From Streptomyces toxytricini (GTDB lineage: Bacteria; Actinomycetota; Actinomycetes; Streptomycetales; Streptomycetaceae): 50,440 nt of DNA. The position numbers and the translations under genes were made by a program. Shown piece after piece: positions 7,916-16,051 of this stretch (the stretch's first letter is position 1; each line of letters begins with the position of its first letter). Location of the stretch: the NCBI RefSeq assembly GCF_014649915.1, contig NZ_BMTY01000002.1:65762-116201 (forward strand), given 5' to 3'. The notes beneath the pieces are model-generated. The model had not been told where the DNA came from, made no database searches, and was given only the letters and a program-made list of their open reading frames with translations.

Positions 7916-8716
7916 TCAGGTCAGCTGGATCCCGACCGTCCGCTTCACGCCATCGCCTTCGGGGAGTTCGTCGAGGTCGATTCCGAAGTGCGTGCGGTAG
8001 GCGGCGAGGACGGCCGCGTCCGTGTCGAGCGGCTCGATCGTGCGCTGTCCGCCGTCCACCCTGACCAGGCGCCTGTTCTTCAGCGTGACGCGGCCGTCGG
8101 CCAGCGGCATCGAGCAGAACAGCTCCTGGAGGAACGGCGAGTCGGGGCAGCTGCGCCACCACCACAGGGTCGGCGTGAAATCACCGAGCCGGCACGGCCG
8201 GCCGTCGAGCCGGTACAGCGGCCTGCCGTCGAGCAGCACGTCGGCGCCGCCGCCCTCCACGGGGAGGACGAGGTACTCGCCGTGCGGGTCTTTCTGCACG
8301 TCAGAGCTGGTGAGGCGGAGCGGGTGGCGGCTGTTGCGGCCGAAGCCGGCGTCCACCAGCCAGGGCTCGCCGTCCAGCGTCACCCGCAGCGCGAGGTGAC
8401 ACATCGCGGGGCCGAGCCCGTCCGGCCGGTGGACCCGGCCCGGCAGGATCTCCACCCGGTACCCGAGTGCCCGGAGCAGCTCGGCGAAGGCGGAGTTCAC
8501 CTCGTAGCAGCCGCCGCCGCGGCGCTGCCGGACGATCTTGTCGACGGCCCGCTCGCCGAGGTGTATCTCCCGCCCGAGGTGGTAGTCGATGTTCTCGAAG
8601 GGAACCGTCAGGACGTGCCGCTCCTGGAGGTGCCGCAGCCCTTCCAGATCCGCCTTCCGCGGCTTTTCCGCACCGATCCGCCCGAGGTATTCGGCCACTC
8701 CCGCGTCGTCCAGCAT
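7916..8716 (-). CDS. Arylamine N-acetyltransferase, copy 1
   Basis: 266 residues. The catalytic triad is complete: Cys70 in RRGGGCYEVN, His107 in AMCHLAL and Asp122 in WLVDAGFG. NATs transfer acetyl (sometimes other acyl) groups from CoA to aromatic amines. A Streptomyces griseus homologue is known to acetylate 2-aminophenols, and this cluster is predicted to make one. The ATG at 8716 follows AAGGAGA at good spacing. It is strikingly similar to copy 2 (shared GLRHLQERHVL and VPFENIDYH), suggesting a recent duplication within the cluster. It probably leads a small operon with the luxE/luxC-like pair, although a separate promoter may lie in the 103-base gap after it. Confidence 0.9.
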   Translation of the reverse strand: MLDDAGVAEYLGRIGAEKPRKADLEGLRHLQERHVLTVPFENIDYHLGREIHLGERAVDKIVRQRRGGGCYEVNSAFAELLRALGYRVEILPGRVHRPDGLGPAMCHLALRVTLDGEPWLVDAGFGRNSRHPLRLTSSDVQKDPHGEYLVLPVEGGGADVLLDGRPLYRLDGRPCRLGDFTPTLWWWRSCPDSPFLQELFCSMPLADGRVTLKNRRLVRVDGGQRTIEPLDTDAAVLAAYRTHFGIDLDELPEGDGVKRTVGIQLT

Positions 8717-8726
8717 TGCTGTCTCC

Positions 8727-8755
8727 TTGACCATTCGAACCCGGCAGCGTACGAC
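8727..8755 (+). promoter_or_regulatory. Candidate promoter for the esterase-exporter-oxidase-NAT operon
   Basis: TTGACC, a 17-base spacer and TACGAC, a good match to a Streptomyces housekeeping promoter, lies in the divergent space between NAT copy 1 and the esterase. It would give a leader of roughly 190 bases. Confidence 0.5.
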
Positions 8756-8951
8756 GAACGAAAATACACGCGCGCCCGCGGGCGCCCCGCCGATCTGACG
8801 GACAAGACGGCACCTGACAAAGTGCCCCGCCGCGCGTTGCCCTCCCCGCGCGCGCTTACCAGCATCGGGTGGTCCAGAGTCATCCGACGCGGCGTTTTCG
8901 ATGAGTCGGTGTGACTGCCCGCCCGCCGATGACGATGGAGAAATCACGGCC

Positions 8952-10571
8952 ATGGCACCTTCCGCCGCCCACAGCCCCTCGCCGGAAGACGGGGACGTGC
9001 TGGTCCGCACCACCGCCGGCACGGTCGCCGGAGAGCGCGCCGGACGGCTGTCCGTCTTCCGCGGCGTGCCCTACGCCCAGCCCCCGGTCGGCGCCCTGCG
9101 CTTCGCCTCGCCGCGCCCGCCCGTCCCGTGGACCGGCGTCCGCGACGCCCGCTCCTTCGCCCCCGAGTCCCTCCAGCCGATCATCCCCGGCAGCTCCGAG
9201 GACTCCCTGTACGCCAACGTGTGGACGCCCGGCACCGACCCGGAGCGGCCCCGCCCGGTGCTCGTCTACATCCACGGCGGCGGCTGGATGGTCGGCGGCG
9301 GCAGCCTGCCCGTGTACGACGGCGCGCGCCTCGCCGACCGCGGCGACCTGGTCGTCGTCACCTTCAACTACCGCCTCGGCGCCCTGGGCTTCGGGCTGCA
9401 CGAGGAGTTCACCGACCCGGAGACCGGCGACTGCGCCGACTGGGGCCTCCAGGACCAGGCGGCCCTGCTGCGCTGGGTGCACGCCAACGCCGCCGCGTTC
9501 GGCGGCGACCCGGGCAACATCACCCTCGCCGGCACCTCCGCGGGCGGCGCCAGCGCCTGGCAGCTGGCCCTGCTGCCCGAACTGCGCGGCGTCATCCGCC
9601 GGATCGTCCCGATCAGCGCCTGCCACGTGTGGGAGCCGTCCACCTCGCTGACCCCGGCCGACGCCCGCCTCGCCTACGAGGGCGTCGCCCGCCGCCTCGG
9701 CACCACCGTCGCCGGCCTGCGCGAGGTGCCCGCCGCCGCCCTCATGAACGCCTGGGAGGACGTCTTCGGGGGCCTGCCCGGCGGCCGGGAGGTCGCCTCC
9801 GCCCGCGAGTTCCGCGGCCCGGTCGTCGACGGCCGCTGGATGAGCGCCTTCGACTGGGAGCTGCCCACCCCCGACGTGCCGATCATGGCGGTGCACACCC
9901 GGACCGAGGGCTCCTTCTACACCGGCCCCTGCCCGCCGCAGCCGACCCCGACGCCGCCGCCCACCGACGCGGCCGAGCTGCGCGAGGCCGTCCGCGGCGT
10001 CCTCGACAAGGGCTCCGCCAAGGTCACCGACGAGCTCGTCGACTCCTGCATCGCCGCGTACCGGGAGGCGGCCGAGGCCGAGGGGCTGCCGCAGGACCCG
10101 CTGTCGCTGTGGACGGAGATCTGGGGCGACGCCCTCTTCCGCTACCAGATCGTGCGGCTGTCCGAGCGGCACGCCCGGCACGGCACCTCGCCGCAGTACG
10201 TGATGGAGTTCGCGCACCCCGTGCGCGCCCCGCACCACGGCACGCCGCACGAGGCGACCTCGCCGTTCCTGTTCGGCACGTACGCCGACACCGCGGCGAT
10301 CGCCGCCACCTACCCGGTGCCGCCGGAGATCCCGCTGTTCCACGACGGGCCGGGCGAGCGCGCCGTCTCCGAGACCTTCATGGACCTGGTCGCCGCGTTC
10401 GCCCGGGACGGCGTCCCCGCCGCGCCCGCGGCTCCGCAGTGGCCGGTCTTCGACCCGGAGGCCCCCAGCACGCTGGTCCTCGGCGGCGAGCCGGTCGCCC
10501 GGATCGAGGCCACGCCGAAGGCGCGGCAGCTGCGGTTCTGGGACGACGCCGGCTGGGTCCCGCGCACCTGA
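8952..10571 (+). CDS. Type-B carboxylesterase
   Basis: 539 residues of the alpha/beta-hydrolase carboxylesterase/lipase family. Visible landmarks are FRGVPYAQPPVGALRF, the oxyanion-hole HGGGWMVGGG, the nucleophile elbow GTSAGGASAW, the acid in TRTEGSFYTG and the catalytic His in the HHGTPHEATSPFLFG block. There is no signal peptide, so it is probably cytoplasmic. The ATG at 8952 has GGAGAAA nine bases upstream; a longer start at 8901 lacks a ribosome site. It is the first gene of an apparent operon with an exporter, an FAD oxidase and an N-acetyltransferase. In a cluster with three acyl-transferring enzymes it may hydrolyse an ester or amide intermediate, or act as an acyl-transfer catalyst. 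The substrate is unknown. Confidence 0.9.
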   Translation: MAPSAAHSPSPEDGDVLVRTTAGTVAGERAGRLSVFRGVPYAQPPVGALRFASPRPPVPWTGVRDARSFAPESLQPIIPGSSEDSLYANVWTPGTDPERPRPVLVYIHGGGWMVGGGSLPVYDGARLADRGDLVVVTFNYRLGALGFGLHEEFTDPETGDCADWGLQDQAALLRWVHANAAAFGGDPGNITLAGTSAGGASAWQLALLPELRGVIRRIVPISACHVWEPSTSLTPADARLAYEGVARRLGTTVAGLREVPAAALMNAWEDVFGGLPGGREVASAREFRGPVVDGRWMSAFDWELPTPDVPIMAVHTRTEGSFYTGPCPPQPTPTPPPTDAAELREAVRGVLDKGSAKVTDELVDSCIAAYREAAEAEGLPQDPLSLWTEIWGDALFRYQIVRLSERHARHGTSPQYVMEFAHPVRAPHHGTPHEATSPFLFGTYADTAAIAATYPVPPEIPLFHDGPGERAVSETFMDLVAAFARDGVPAAPAAPQWPVFDPEAPSTLVLGGEPVARIEATPKARQLRFWDDAGWVPRT

Positions 10572-10669
10572 CCGGGCGCCGCCCCGCACCCGAGACCCGA
10601 CACGCGGCCGCCCGCCGCCTCCCCGCAGGGCGGCCCCCGCCCCCGTCAGACACGAATGAGGTTCTTGCC

Positions 10670-11884
10670 ATGGCAACACTCGACACACCCGCCGACACCG
10701 CAGCACCGCCGCAGGCGGAGGAGCGCACCACGCTGAAGGCCTGGTTCGCGGTCGTCTCCGTCGCGGTCGGCATCTTCACCCTGGTCACCGCCGAGCAGCT
10801 GCCGATCGGCCTGCTCACCTCCGTCGGCTCCGCCCTCCAGGTCTCCGAGGGCACCGCCGGCCTCATGGTGACCGTGCCCGGCCTGGTCGCCGCGCTGTCG
10901 GCGCCGCTCGTCCCGGTCGTCGTCGGCCGCATGGACCGCCGGTACCTGCTCGTGGGCCTGATGACCGTCATGGCCGTCGCCAACCTGGTCACCGTCCTCG
11001 CCCCGAACTTCGGCATCCTGCTCGCCTCCCGCGTGCTCGTCGGCGTCACCATCGGCGGCTTCTGGGCCATCGCGGGCGGCCTCGCCTTCCGCCTGGTGCA
11101 GCCCGCGGCGATCCCCCGCGCCACCGCGCTGATCTTCGGCGGCGTCGCCGCCGCGAACGTCCTCGGCGTGCCCACCGGCACCCTCATCGGCGGCCTCGCC
11201 GGCTGGCGCACCGCGTTCGCCACGCTCGGCGTCCTCGCCTTCGCGGTCCTCGTCGCCCTGCTCGTGCTGCTGCCGAAGCTGCCCGCCACCAGGCCCGTCA
11301 GCGTCCCCGAGCTCATCGCCCAGTTCGGCAACCGCGGCGTCCGCGCCGGCATCATCGCCACCGCGCTGATCGTCACCGGCCACCTGGCGGCGTACACCTA
11401 CGTCAGCCCCATGCTCCAGCAGGTCTCCGGCATCGACGAGGACCTGATCAGCCTCCTGCTGCTCGGCTTCGGCGTCGCCGGCATCATCGGCAACTTCGTC
11501 GCCGGCGCGGCCGTCTCCAAGAACCTCGGCCGGACCATGACGGTCATCATCGTCGCGCTCGCCGCCGCGATGCTGCTCTTCCCCGTCCTCGGCGAGAGCC
11601 AGGCCGGCGGCATCGCCCTGCTCGTCCTGTGGGGCCTGGCCTTCGGCGGCGTCTCCGTCAGCCTGCAGACCTGGATGCTGAAGTACGCGCCCGACTCGAT
11701 GGAGGCCGCCTCCGCCCTGTGGGTGTCCGTCTTCAACCTTTCCATCGCGCTCGGCGCGCTCGTCGGCGGCCTCGTCGTCGACAACATCGAGCTCACCACG
11801 GTCGCCTGGATCGGCGGCGGCGTGGTCCTGCTGACCGCCCTCACCCTCCCCACCCTGCGCATCTCCGGCAAGGCGGCGCAGTGA
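10670..11884 (+). CDS. MFS efflux transporter (DHA family)
   Basis: 404 residues with twelve predicted membrane segments. The family marker after helix 2 (VVGRMDRRYLLVGLMTV) and the helix-4/5 block GVTIGGFWAIAGGLAFRL match drug/aromatic-metabolite antiporters of the AraJ/YdhP type. A GAGG box lies eight bases before the ATG. It follows the esterase by 98 bases and ends in the GTGA overlap region of the oxidase gene. As the only clear exporter in the cluster it is the best candidate for product export and self-protection. Confidence 0.9.
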   Translation: MATLDTPADTAAPPQAEERTTLKAWFAVVSVAVGIFTLVTAEQLPIGLLTSVGSALQVSEGTAGLMVTVPGLVAALSAPLVPVVVGRMDRRYLLVGLMTVMAVANLVTVLAPNFGILLASRVLVGVTIGGFWAIAGGLAFRLVQPAAIPRATALIFGGVAAANVLGVPTGTLIGGLAGWRTAFATLGVLAFAVLVALLVLLPKLPATRPVSVPELIAQFGNRGVRAGIIATALIVTGHLAAYTYVSPMLQQVSGIDEDLISLLLLGFGVAGIIGNFVAGAAVSKNLGRTMTVIIVALAAAMLLFPVLGESQAGGIALLVLWGLAFGGVSVSLQTWMLKYAPDSMEAASALWVSVFNLSIALGALVGGLVVDNIELTTVAWIGGGVVLLTALTLPTLRISGKAAQ

Positions 11885-11910
11885 ACCACCCGTTACAGAA
11901 GGGAACCTCC

Positions 11911-13302
11911 GTGTCCACCACCGACCTGTCCGCACTCGGCGCCGAGCTGCGCGGCCCGCTGCTGCTGCCCGGCACCGACGGGTACGAGGAGGAGACCCTC
12001 GGCTTCAACCGGATCCTGCCGCAGACCCGGCCCGCCGCCGTGGTCGTCGCCGACGGCACCGCCGACATCATCGCCGCCGTCCGCTCCGCCTCCCGCAGCG
12101 GCCTCGCCGTCGCCGTCCAGGCGACCGGCCACGGCGTGTCCGTGCCCGCCGACGGCGCCCTGCTGATCAACACCCGCAACCTCACCGGCGTACGCGTCGA
12201 CCCGCGCGCCCGCACCGCCCGCATCGAGCCCGGCGCCCAGTGGAGCCGCGTCATCCAGGAGGCCGCCCCCTTCGGGCTGGCCCCCCTCAACGGCGCCTCC
12301 CCCGGCGTCGGCGTGGTCTCGTACCACCTCGGCGGCGGCCTCGGCCCGCTCGGCCGCTCCTACGGCTACGCCGCCGACCACGTCAGGAACTTCGACCTGG
12401 TCACCGCGGACGGCGAACTGCTTCACGTCTCCCCCGACGACCACCCCGACCTGTTCTGGGCGCAGCGCGGCGGCAAGGGCAACTTCGGCGTGATCACCTC
12501 GATCGAGATCGGCCTCTTCCCGGTCTCCCGGCTGTACGGCGGCGGCCTGTTCCTGCCCGGCGAGCACATCGAGCGGATCCTGCCGGCGTGGCGCGACTGG
12601 ACGCAGGCCGTCCCGGACGCGATGCAGTCCTCGATCGCCGTGATGCGCTTCCCCGACATCGACGTCCTGCCGGAGCCGGTGCGGGGCCGCTTCCTCGCCC
12701 ACGTCCGGATCGCGTTCAACGGCTCGAACGAGGAGGGCGCCGAACTGGTGCGCCCGCTGCGCGAACTGGTCGAGCCGGTCCTCGACACGGTCGCGGACAT
12801 GCCGTACACGGACGTCGCCGACATCAACATGGACCCCACGGTCCCCGCCGTGTACTTCGAGCGCTCCACCCGCATCCGCGAACTCGACGACGCCGCCATC
12901 GCCACCCTGATCCCCCTGATCAAGGAGGGCGCGGACGCCGTCCGGCCCGGCATCGAGCTCCGCCACCTCGGCGGCGCCCTGGGCCGGCAGCCCGAGCACC
13001 CCAACGCCGTCCCGCACCGGGACACCGCGTACACCCTGTTCGCGGGCGCGCCGGTATGGCCCGAACACGTGCAGGACGTACGGGAGTTCCAGGAGCGGCT
13101 GATGGAGGAGATGGAGCCCTGGCGGATCGGCGGCCCGTTCCTCAGCTTCATCAGCGCGCTGGAGAGCTCTCCCGAGCACCTGCGCTCCGCGTACGACCCG
13201 CAGACGTACGAGCGGCTCGTCGCCGCCAAGGACGCCTACGACCCGCAGAACGTGTTCCGCGTGAACCACAACATCCCGCCGACCGGGTGGCGTGCCCGAT
13301 GA
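11911..13302 (+). CDS. BBE-type FAD-linked oxidase
   Basis: 463 residues. It has a PCMH-type FAD-binding domain (VQATGHGVSVPADGALLINT, SPGVGVVSYHLGGGLGPLGRSYGY) and a C-terminal berberine-bridge segment ending DAYDPQNVFRVNHNIPP. His74 is the usual covalent 8-alpha-histidyl attachment site. The cysteine that makes a second bond in bicovalent members (CPTVG) is replaced by Ser (SPGVG), so flavin should be singly linked. Such enzymes oxidise phenolic, sugar or hydroaromatic substrates with O2. The GTG at 11911 is chosen because AGAAGGGA precedes it by six bases. An alternative GTG at 11881 overlaps the exporter stop but lacks a good site and would add a rare TTA codon. It is a probable ring-oxidation enzyme of the pathway. 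Confidence 0.88.
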   Translation: MSTTDLSALGAELRGPLLLPGTDGYEEETLGFNRILPQTRPAAVVVADGTADIIAAVRSASRSGLAVAVQATGHGVSVPADGALLINTRNLTGVRVDPRARTARIEPGAQWSRVIQEAAPFGLAPLNGASPGVGVVSYHLGGGLGPLGRSYGYAADHVRNFDLVTADGELLHVSPDDHPDLFWAQRGGKGNFGVITSIEIGLFPVSRLYGGGLFLPGEHIERILPAWRDWTQAVPDAMQSSIAVMRFPDIDVLPEPVRGRFLAHVRIAFNGSNEEGAELVRPLRELVEPVLDTVADMPYTDVADINMDPTVPAVYFERSTRIRELDDAAIATLIPLIKEGADAVRPGIELRHLGGALGRQPEHPNAVPHRDTAYTLFAGAPVWPEHVQDVREFQERLMEEMEPWRIGGPFLSFISALESSPEHLRSAYDPQTYERLVAAKDAYDPQNVFRVNHNIPPTGWRAR

Positions 13303-13333
13303 GGGGGACCCGATGACGAAGGAGACGACAGGC

Positions 13334-14146
13334 ATGCTCAGCGACGCGATGGTGGACGCCTACCTGGAGCGGATCGGCGCCCGCCGGCCCGAGCGCGCCG
13401 ACATCCACGGGCTGCGGCACCTCCAGGAGCGCCACGTGCTGTCGGTGCCCTTCGAGAACATCGACTACCACGTCGAGGGCGCCGAGCTCGGCCTGGACCG
13501 CGAGTTCCTCTACGACAAGATCGTCACCCGGCGGCGCGGCGGCGGCTGCTACGAGCTGAACCCCTCCTTCGGGCACCTCCTGGAGGCCCTCGGCTACCGG
13601 GTGGAGATCCTCTCCGGGCAGGTCTTCCTCGGCGGCGCGTTCGGCGCCCCGCTGTGCCACCTCGCGCTGCGGGTCGACCTGGACGGGGAGGAGTGGCTCG
13701 TCGACGTCGGCTTCGGCAAGAACAGCCGCTTCCCGCTCCCCATCGGCACCTCCGAGGTGCAGAAGGACCCGCACGGCGACTACCGCGTGGTGCGGCCCGA
13801 GGACGGCGGCATCCAGGTCGAGCTGAACGGCGGCATCCAGTACCGGCTCGACGAGCGGCCCGTCCGCATCGAGGACTTCCACCCGACGCTGTGGTGGTAC
13901 CGGACCGCGCCCGACTCGGTCTTCCTGCACAACCTGATCGTCTCCCACCAGAAGGAGGACGGCCGCGTCACCGTCAACGGCCGGGAGCTCACCCGCACCA
14001 CCGCGGCCGGCCGGGAGACCGTCGAACTGCCCGACGACGCGGCCCTGCTGGCGGCGTACGAGGAGCACTTCGGGATCGTCCTCGACACGGTGCCGAAGCA
14101 GCCGGACGTGGACCCCGCCGTCCGCATCGTCATGCAGATCGACTGA
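13334..14146 (+). CDS. Arylamine N-acetyltransferase, copy 2
   Basis: 270 residues with an intact triad: Cys72 (RRGGGCYELN), His109 (PLCHLAL) and Asp124 (WLVDVGFG). The ATG at 13334 is preferred because AAGGAGA lies nine bases upstream and the first residues align with copy 1 (ML-DA...YL-RIGA). In-frame ATGs at 13292 and 13313 are possible. It closes the esterase-exporter-oxidase operon and is followed by a strong hairpin. Its close likeness to copy 1 suggests duplication, while the different operon suggests a different acyl acceptor or timing. Confidence 0.9.
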   Translation: MLSDAMVDAYLERIGARRPERADIHGLRHLQERHVLSVPFENIDYHVEGAELGLDREFLYDKIVTRRRGGGCYELNPSFGHLLEALGYRVEILSGQVFLGGAFGAPLCHLALRVDLDGEEWLVDVGFGKNSRFPLPIGTSEVQKDPHGDYRVVRPEDGGIQVELNGGIQYRLDERPVRIEDFHPTLWWYRTAPDSVFLHNLIVSHQKEDGRVTVNGRELTRTTAAGRETVELPDDAALLAAYEEHFGIVLDTVPKQPDVDPAVRIVMQID

Positions 14147-14500
14147 CACCCCTCCCCTGCCTTCGGGCCCTGCGCCGCACCCGGACCGGATGCGGCGCAG
14201 GGCCTTTTCCGTGCACCGCCCCACCGGCCCGCCAGGAGCCTTTTCCAGGGACTCTGCACGGGCCCTTCCCGGGGACTCCACAGGGGTCCTGAAGGGCCTT
14301 TCAGGGGCGTTTCCGGGCCCGGGGGAAGGCCGTTTCGGCGGCGCCCCCGCACGCCGGAATGCCCTTTACGCAGACTTGACGAATCGCCGCCTGGTCCATA
14401 CCGCACGCGAATTCGACGGCCCATCATGGAAATCGAAGCCGCCGCGTTCACCGCCGGCGCCGGTAATCCATCCGTTTTCCAATCCATGGGAGAGATCCAC
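14147..14500 (+). other. Intergenic region with second hairpin and promoter before the secreted-protein gene
   Basis: After the terminator, a second hairpin at 14261-14298 pairs GGCCCTTC with GAAGGGCC and extends inward by GGACTCC/GGGGTCC with one G-T pair. The surrounding 100 bases repeat a loose 'ccttttccaggg' theme. A TTGACG box at 14376-14381 with a 17-base spacer to TACCGC is a possible promoter for the gene at 14501. No coding sequence is seen. Confidence 0.55.
14166..14208 (+). terminator. Strong hairpin plus T-tract after NAT copy 2
   Basis: A perfect 14-bp stem, GGCCCTGCGCCGCA at 14166-14179 and its complement at 14191-14204, is followed by TTTT. It lies 20 bases after the stop codon. 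Confidence 0.92.
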
Positions 14501-14986
14501 ATGCGCAAGAGCACCCGTATCAAGGTCGGCGTACTCGCGGGCGTCGCCGCGCTCGCCACCGCGACGGCCGTCACGGGCTCGGCGAACGCCGCCGCCGACG
14601 GCGCCAACGGCTGCCTGACCCTCCCGGGCAGCTGGAAGGTCGTGGACGACAACACCGGCGAGACCTTCCTCGGCAGCTACCACGGCAGCGCCTACGCGAC
14701 GGCCGGCACGGTCAACTTCACCTCGCCGAACAACACCACGACCGCCTCGCACGGCGAGTGGAAGCAGACCGGCTGCGGCACCTACTCCGACACCGACACC
14801 GCCCTGCTGCTCGGTGCGGACGGCAAGGCCAACTCCACCATCACGTTCCAGGCCAACATCACCGTCACCGGCCGCAACACGGCCAACTTCGACTTCGTGT
14901 ACAAGATCCACGGCCTGGACGGCTCCTTCGTCACCGGCGGCGCCTCCACCGGCAAGGGCAGCCGCATCGGCGTCCAGCCCCGCTGA
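14501..14986 (+). CDS. Small secreted protein of unknown family
   Basis: 161 residues. The first 30 form a clear Sec signal peptide (Arg/Lys start, hydrophobic VGVLAGVAALATATAV core, cleavage after SANA-A). The mature part, about 130 residues, is rich in Thr, Ser, Gly and Asn with alternating hydrophobics, suggesting a beta-sandwich or beta-barrel. Two cysteines (NGCLTL and TGCGTY) could form one disulfide. GGGAGAG lies six bases before the ATG. I do not recognise the family. It is monocistronic, with its own promoter and a terminator, and sits inside the cluster between two N-acetyltransferase loci, so a role in the cluster is possible but unsupported. Confidence 0.85.
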   Translation: MRKSTRIKVGVLAGVAALATATAVTGSANAAADGANGCLTLPGSWKVVDDNTGETFLGSYHGSAYATAGTVNFTSPNNTTTASHGEWKQTGCGTYSDTDTALLLGADGKANSTITFQANITVTGRNTANFDFVYKIHGLDGSFVTGGASTGKGSRIGVQPR

Positions 14987-15027
14987 ACGCGCTGACCCCC
15001 CTCCACGCCCCTTCCCCCTGTGGCGCC

Positions 15028-15065
15028 CGAACGGGCCCGGCGAATCCCCCCGCCGGGCCCGTTCG
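15028..15065 (+). terminator. Perfect 15-bp hairpin after the secreted-protein gene
   Basis: Stem CGAACGGGCCCGGCG with exact complement at 15051-15065 and an eight-base loop. It lies about 40 bases beyond the stop of the secreted-protein gene. Confidence 0.88.
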
Positions 15066-15126
15066 GCATGTCCGGGCGCCCTCGCGCCCGCGGCGCCGGC
15101 CCCGGCCCGCCGGGGCACGACGAAAC

Positions 15127-15169
15127 GGGGCCCGCGGCGCGCACCGGGAAGGTGTGCGCCGCGGGCCCC
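15127..15169 (-). terminator. 19-bp hairpin after NAT copy 3
   Basis: The arms 15127-15145 and 15151-15169 pair over 19 positions with one G-T pair and a gggaa loop, 18 bases beyond the NAT copy 3 stop on the minus strand. The two convergent genes here therefore each have their own terminator. Confidence 0.85.
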
Positions 15170-15187
15170 GCGGGCGGTGGGGACGGG

Positions 15188-16048
15188 TCAGGCGTCCCCG
15201 GCCGGCGGCGCGGGCAGCGCCGCGACGACGACCTTGGCCTCGTCCTCCGTCAGCTCGATGTCGAACCGCTCGTCCAGCAGCGAGCGGACCTCGTCGTCCG
15301 CGATGTACCGGACCTCGCTGCCGCCGTCGGCCCGGGTCAGCGTGAGCTTGCGGTGGTTGAGGTTGAGCCGCCAGTCCTCCGCGATGCGCTCCAGGAAGAC
15401 CCGCCCGGTGAAGGGCGAGCTGGAGTGCGTCGAGATGAAGTAGTTGGCGACCACGCAGTCGATGTGGTGGTGGCCCTCCGTGGCGTACCAGTACAGCGGG
15501 AACCAGCCGTCCCCCCGCTGCAGCCAGAGCACCCACTCCTTGTCGGAGCCCTCGGCGCGGGCGAGCCGGTACGTCCAGCCGCCCTGCTCCGAGACGGTGC
15601 CGTCGCGGACGAGGACCGGCTCCAGCGGGCCCTCGTCGCCGAAGCCGACGTCGGCGAGCCAGGTCTCCCCGCCGACGGCCACGCTCAGCATCAGGTGCGT
15701 CCGCGGCAGCGGCTTCGGCGCGTCCAGGACCGGGCGGGCGTACAGGCGGGTCACCTCGAAGCCGAGGCGCTCCAGCAGCACCGCGAAGAGCATGTTGTGC
15801 TCGTAGCAGTAGCCGCCGCGCCGCCGGCGCACCAGCTTGTCCTGGACGGCCTCGATGTCGATGTCGATGCCGCGGCCCAGCAGGATGTCGAGGTTCTCGA
15901 ACGGGATGGCCAGGGCGTGCGCCCGGTGCAGCCTGCGCAGGGTCTCCGCGGTCGGCTCCAGCGGGCCCTCGACGCCCAGGCGGTCGAGGTACGCCCGGAC
16001 GTCGAGCTTGTCGGCCTGCCACTGGGCGGCGCTGCCGATCTGCACCAC
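15188..16048 (-). CDS. Arylamine N-acetyltransferase, copy 3 (divergent)
   Basis: 286 residues. Triad: Cys81 in RRGGYCYEHN, His118 in PRTHLML and Asp133 in WLADVGFG. It is clearly less similar to copies 1 and 2 (GGYC instead of GGGC, a longer N-terminus, LHRAHALAIPFENLD), so it is probably an older or separately acquired NAT. Tandem GTG codons form the start, three bases after the upstream aldo/keto reductase stop, implying translational coupling; no strong ribosome site is seen. It is the last gene of a two-gene operon. It could acetylate a different amine or serve detoxification. Confidence 0.88.
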   Translation of the reverse strand: MVQIGSAAQWQADKLDVRAYLDRLGVEGPLEPTAETLRRLHRAHALAIPFENLDILLGRGIDIDIEAVQDKLVRRRRGGYCYEHNMLFAVLLERLGFEVTRLYARPVLDAPKPLPRTHLMLSVAVGGETWLADVGFGDEGPLEPVLVRDGTVSEQGGWTYRLARAEGSDKEWVLWLQRGDGWFPLYWYATEGHHHIDCVVANYFISTHSSSPFTGRVFLERIAEDWRLNLNHRKLTLTRADGGSEVRYIADDEVRSLLDERFDIELTEDEAKVVVAALPAPPAGDA

Positions 16049-16051
16049 CGG

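Noticed and set aside
14209..14360. A structured non-coding RNA or CRISPR-like array between NAT copy 2 and the secreted-protein gene
   Set aside because: The similar short segments are irregular in length and spacing, with no constant repeat; tandem hairpins explain the pattern.
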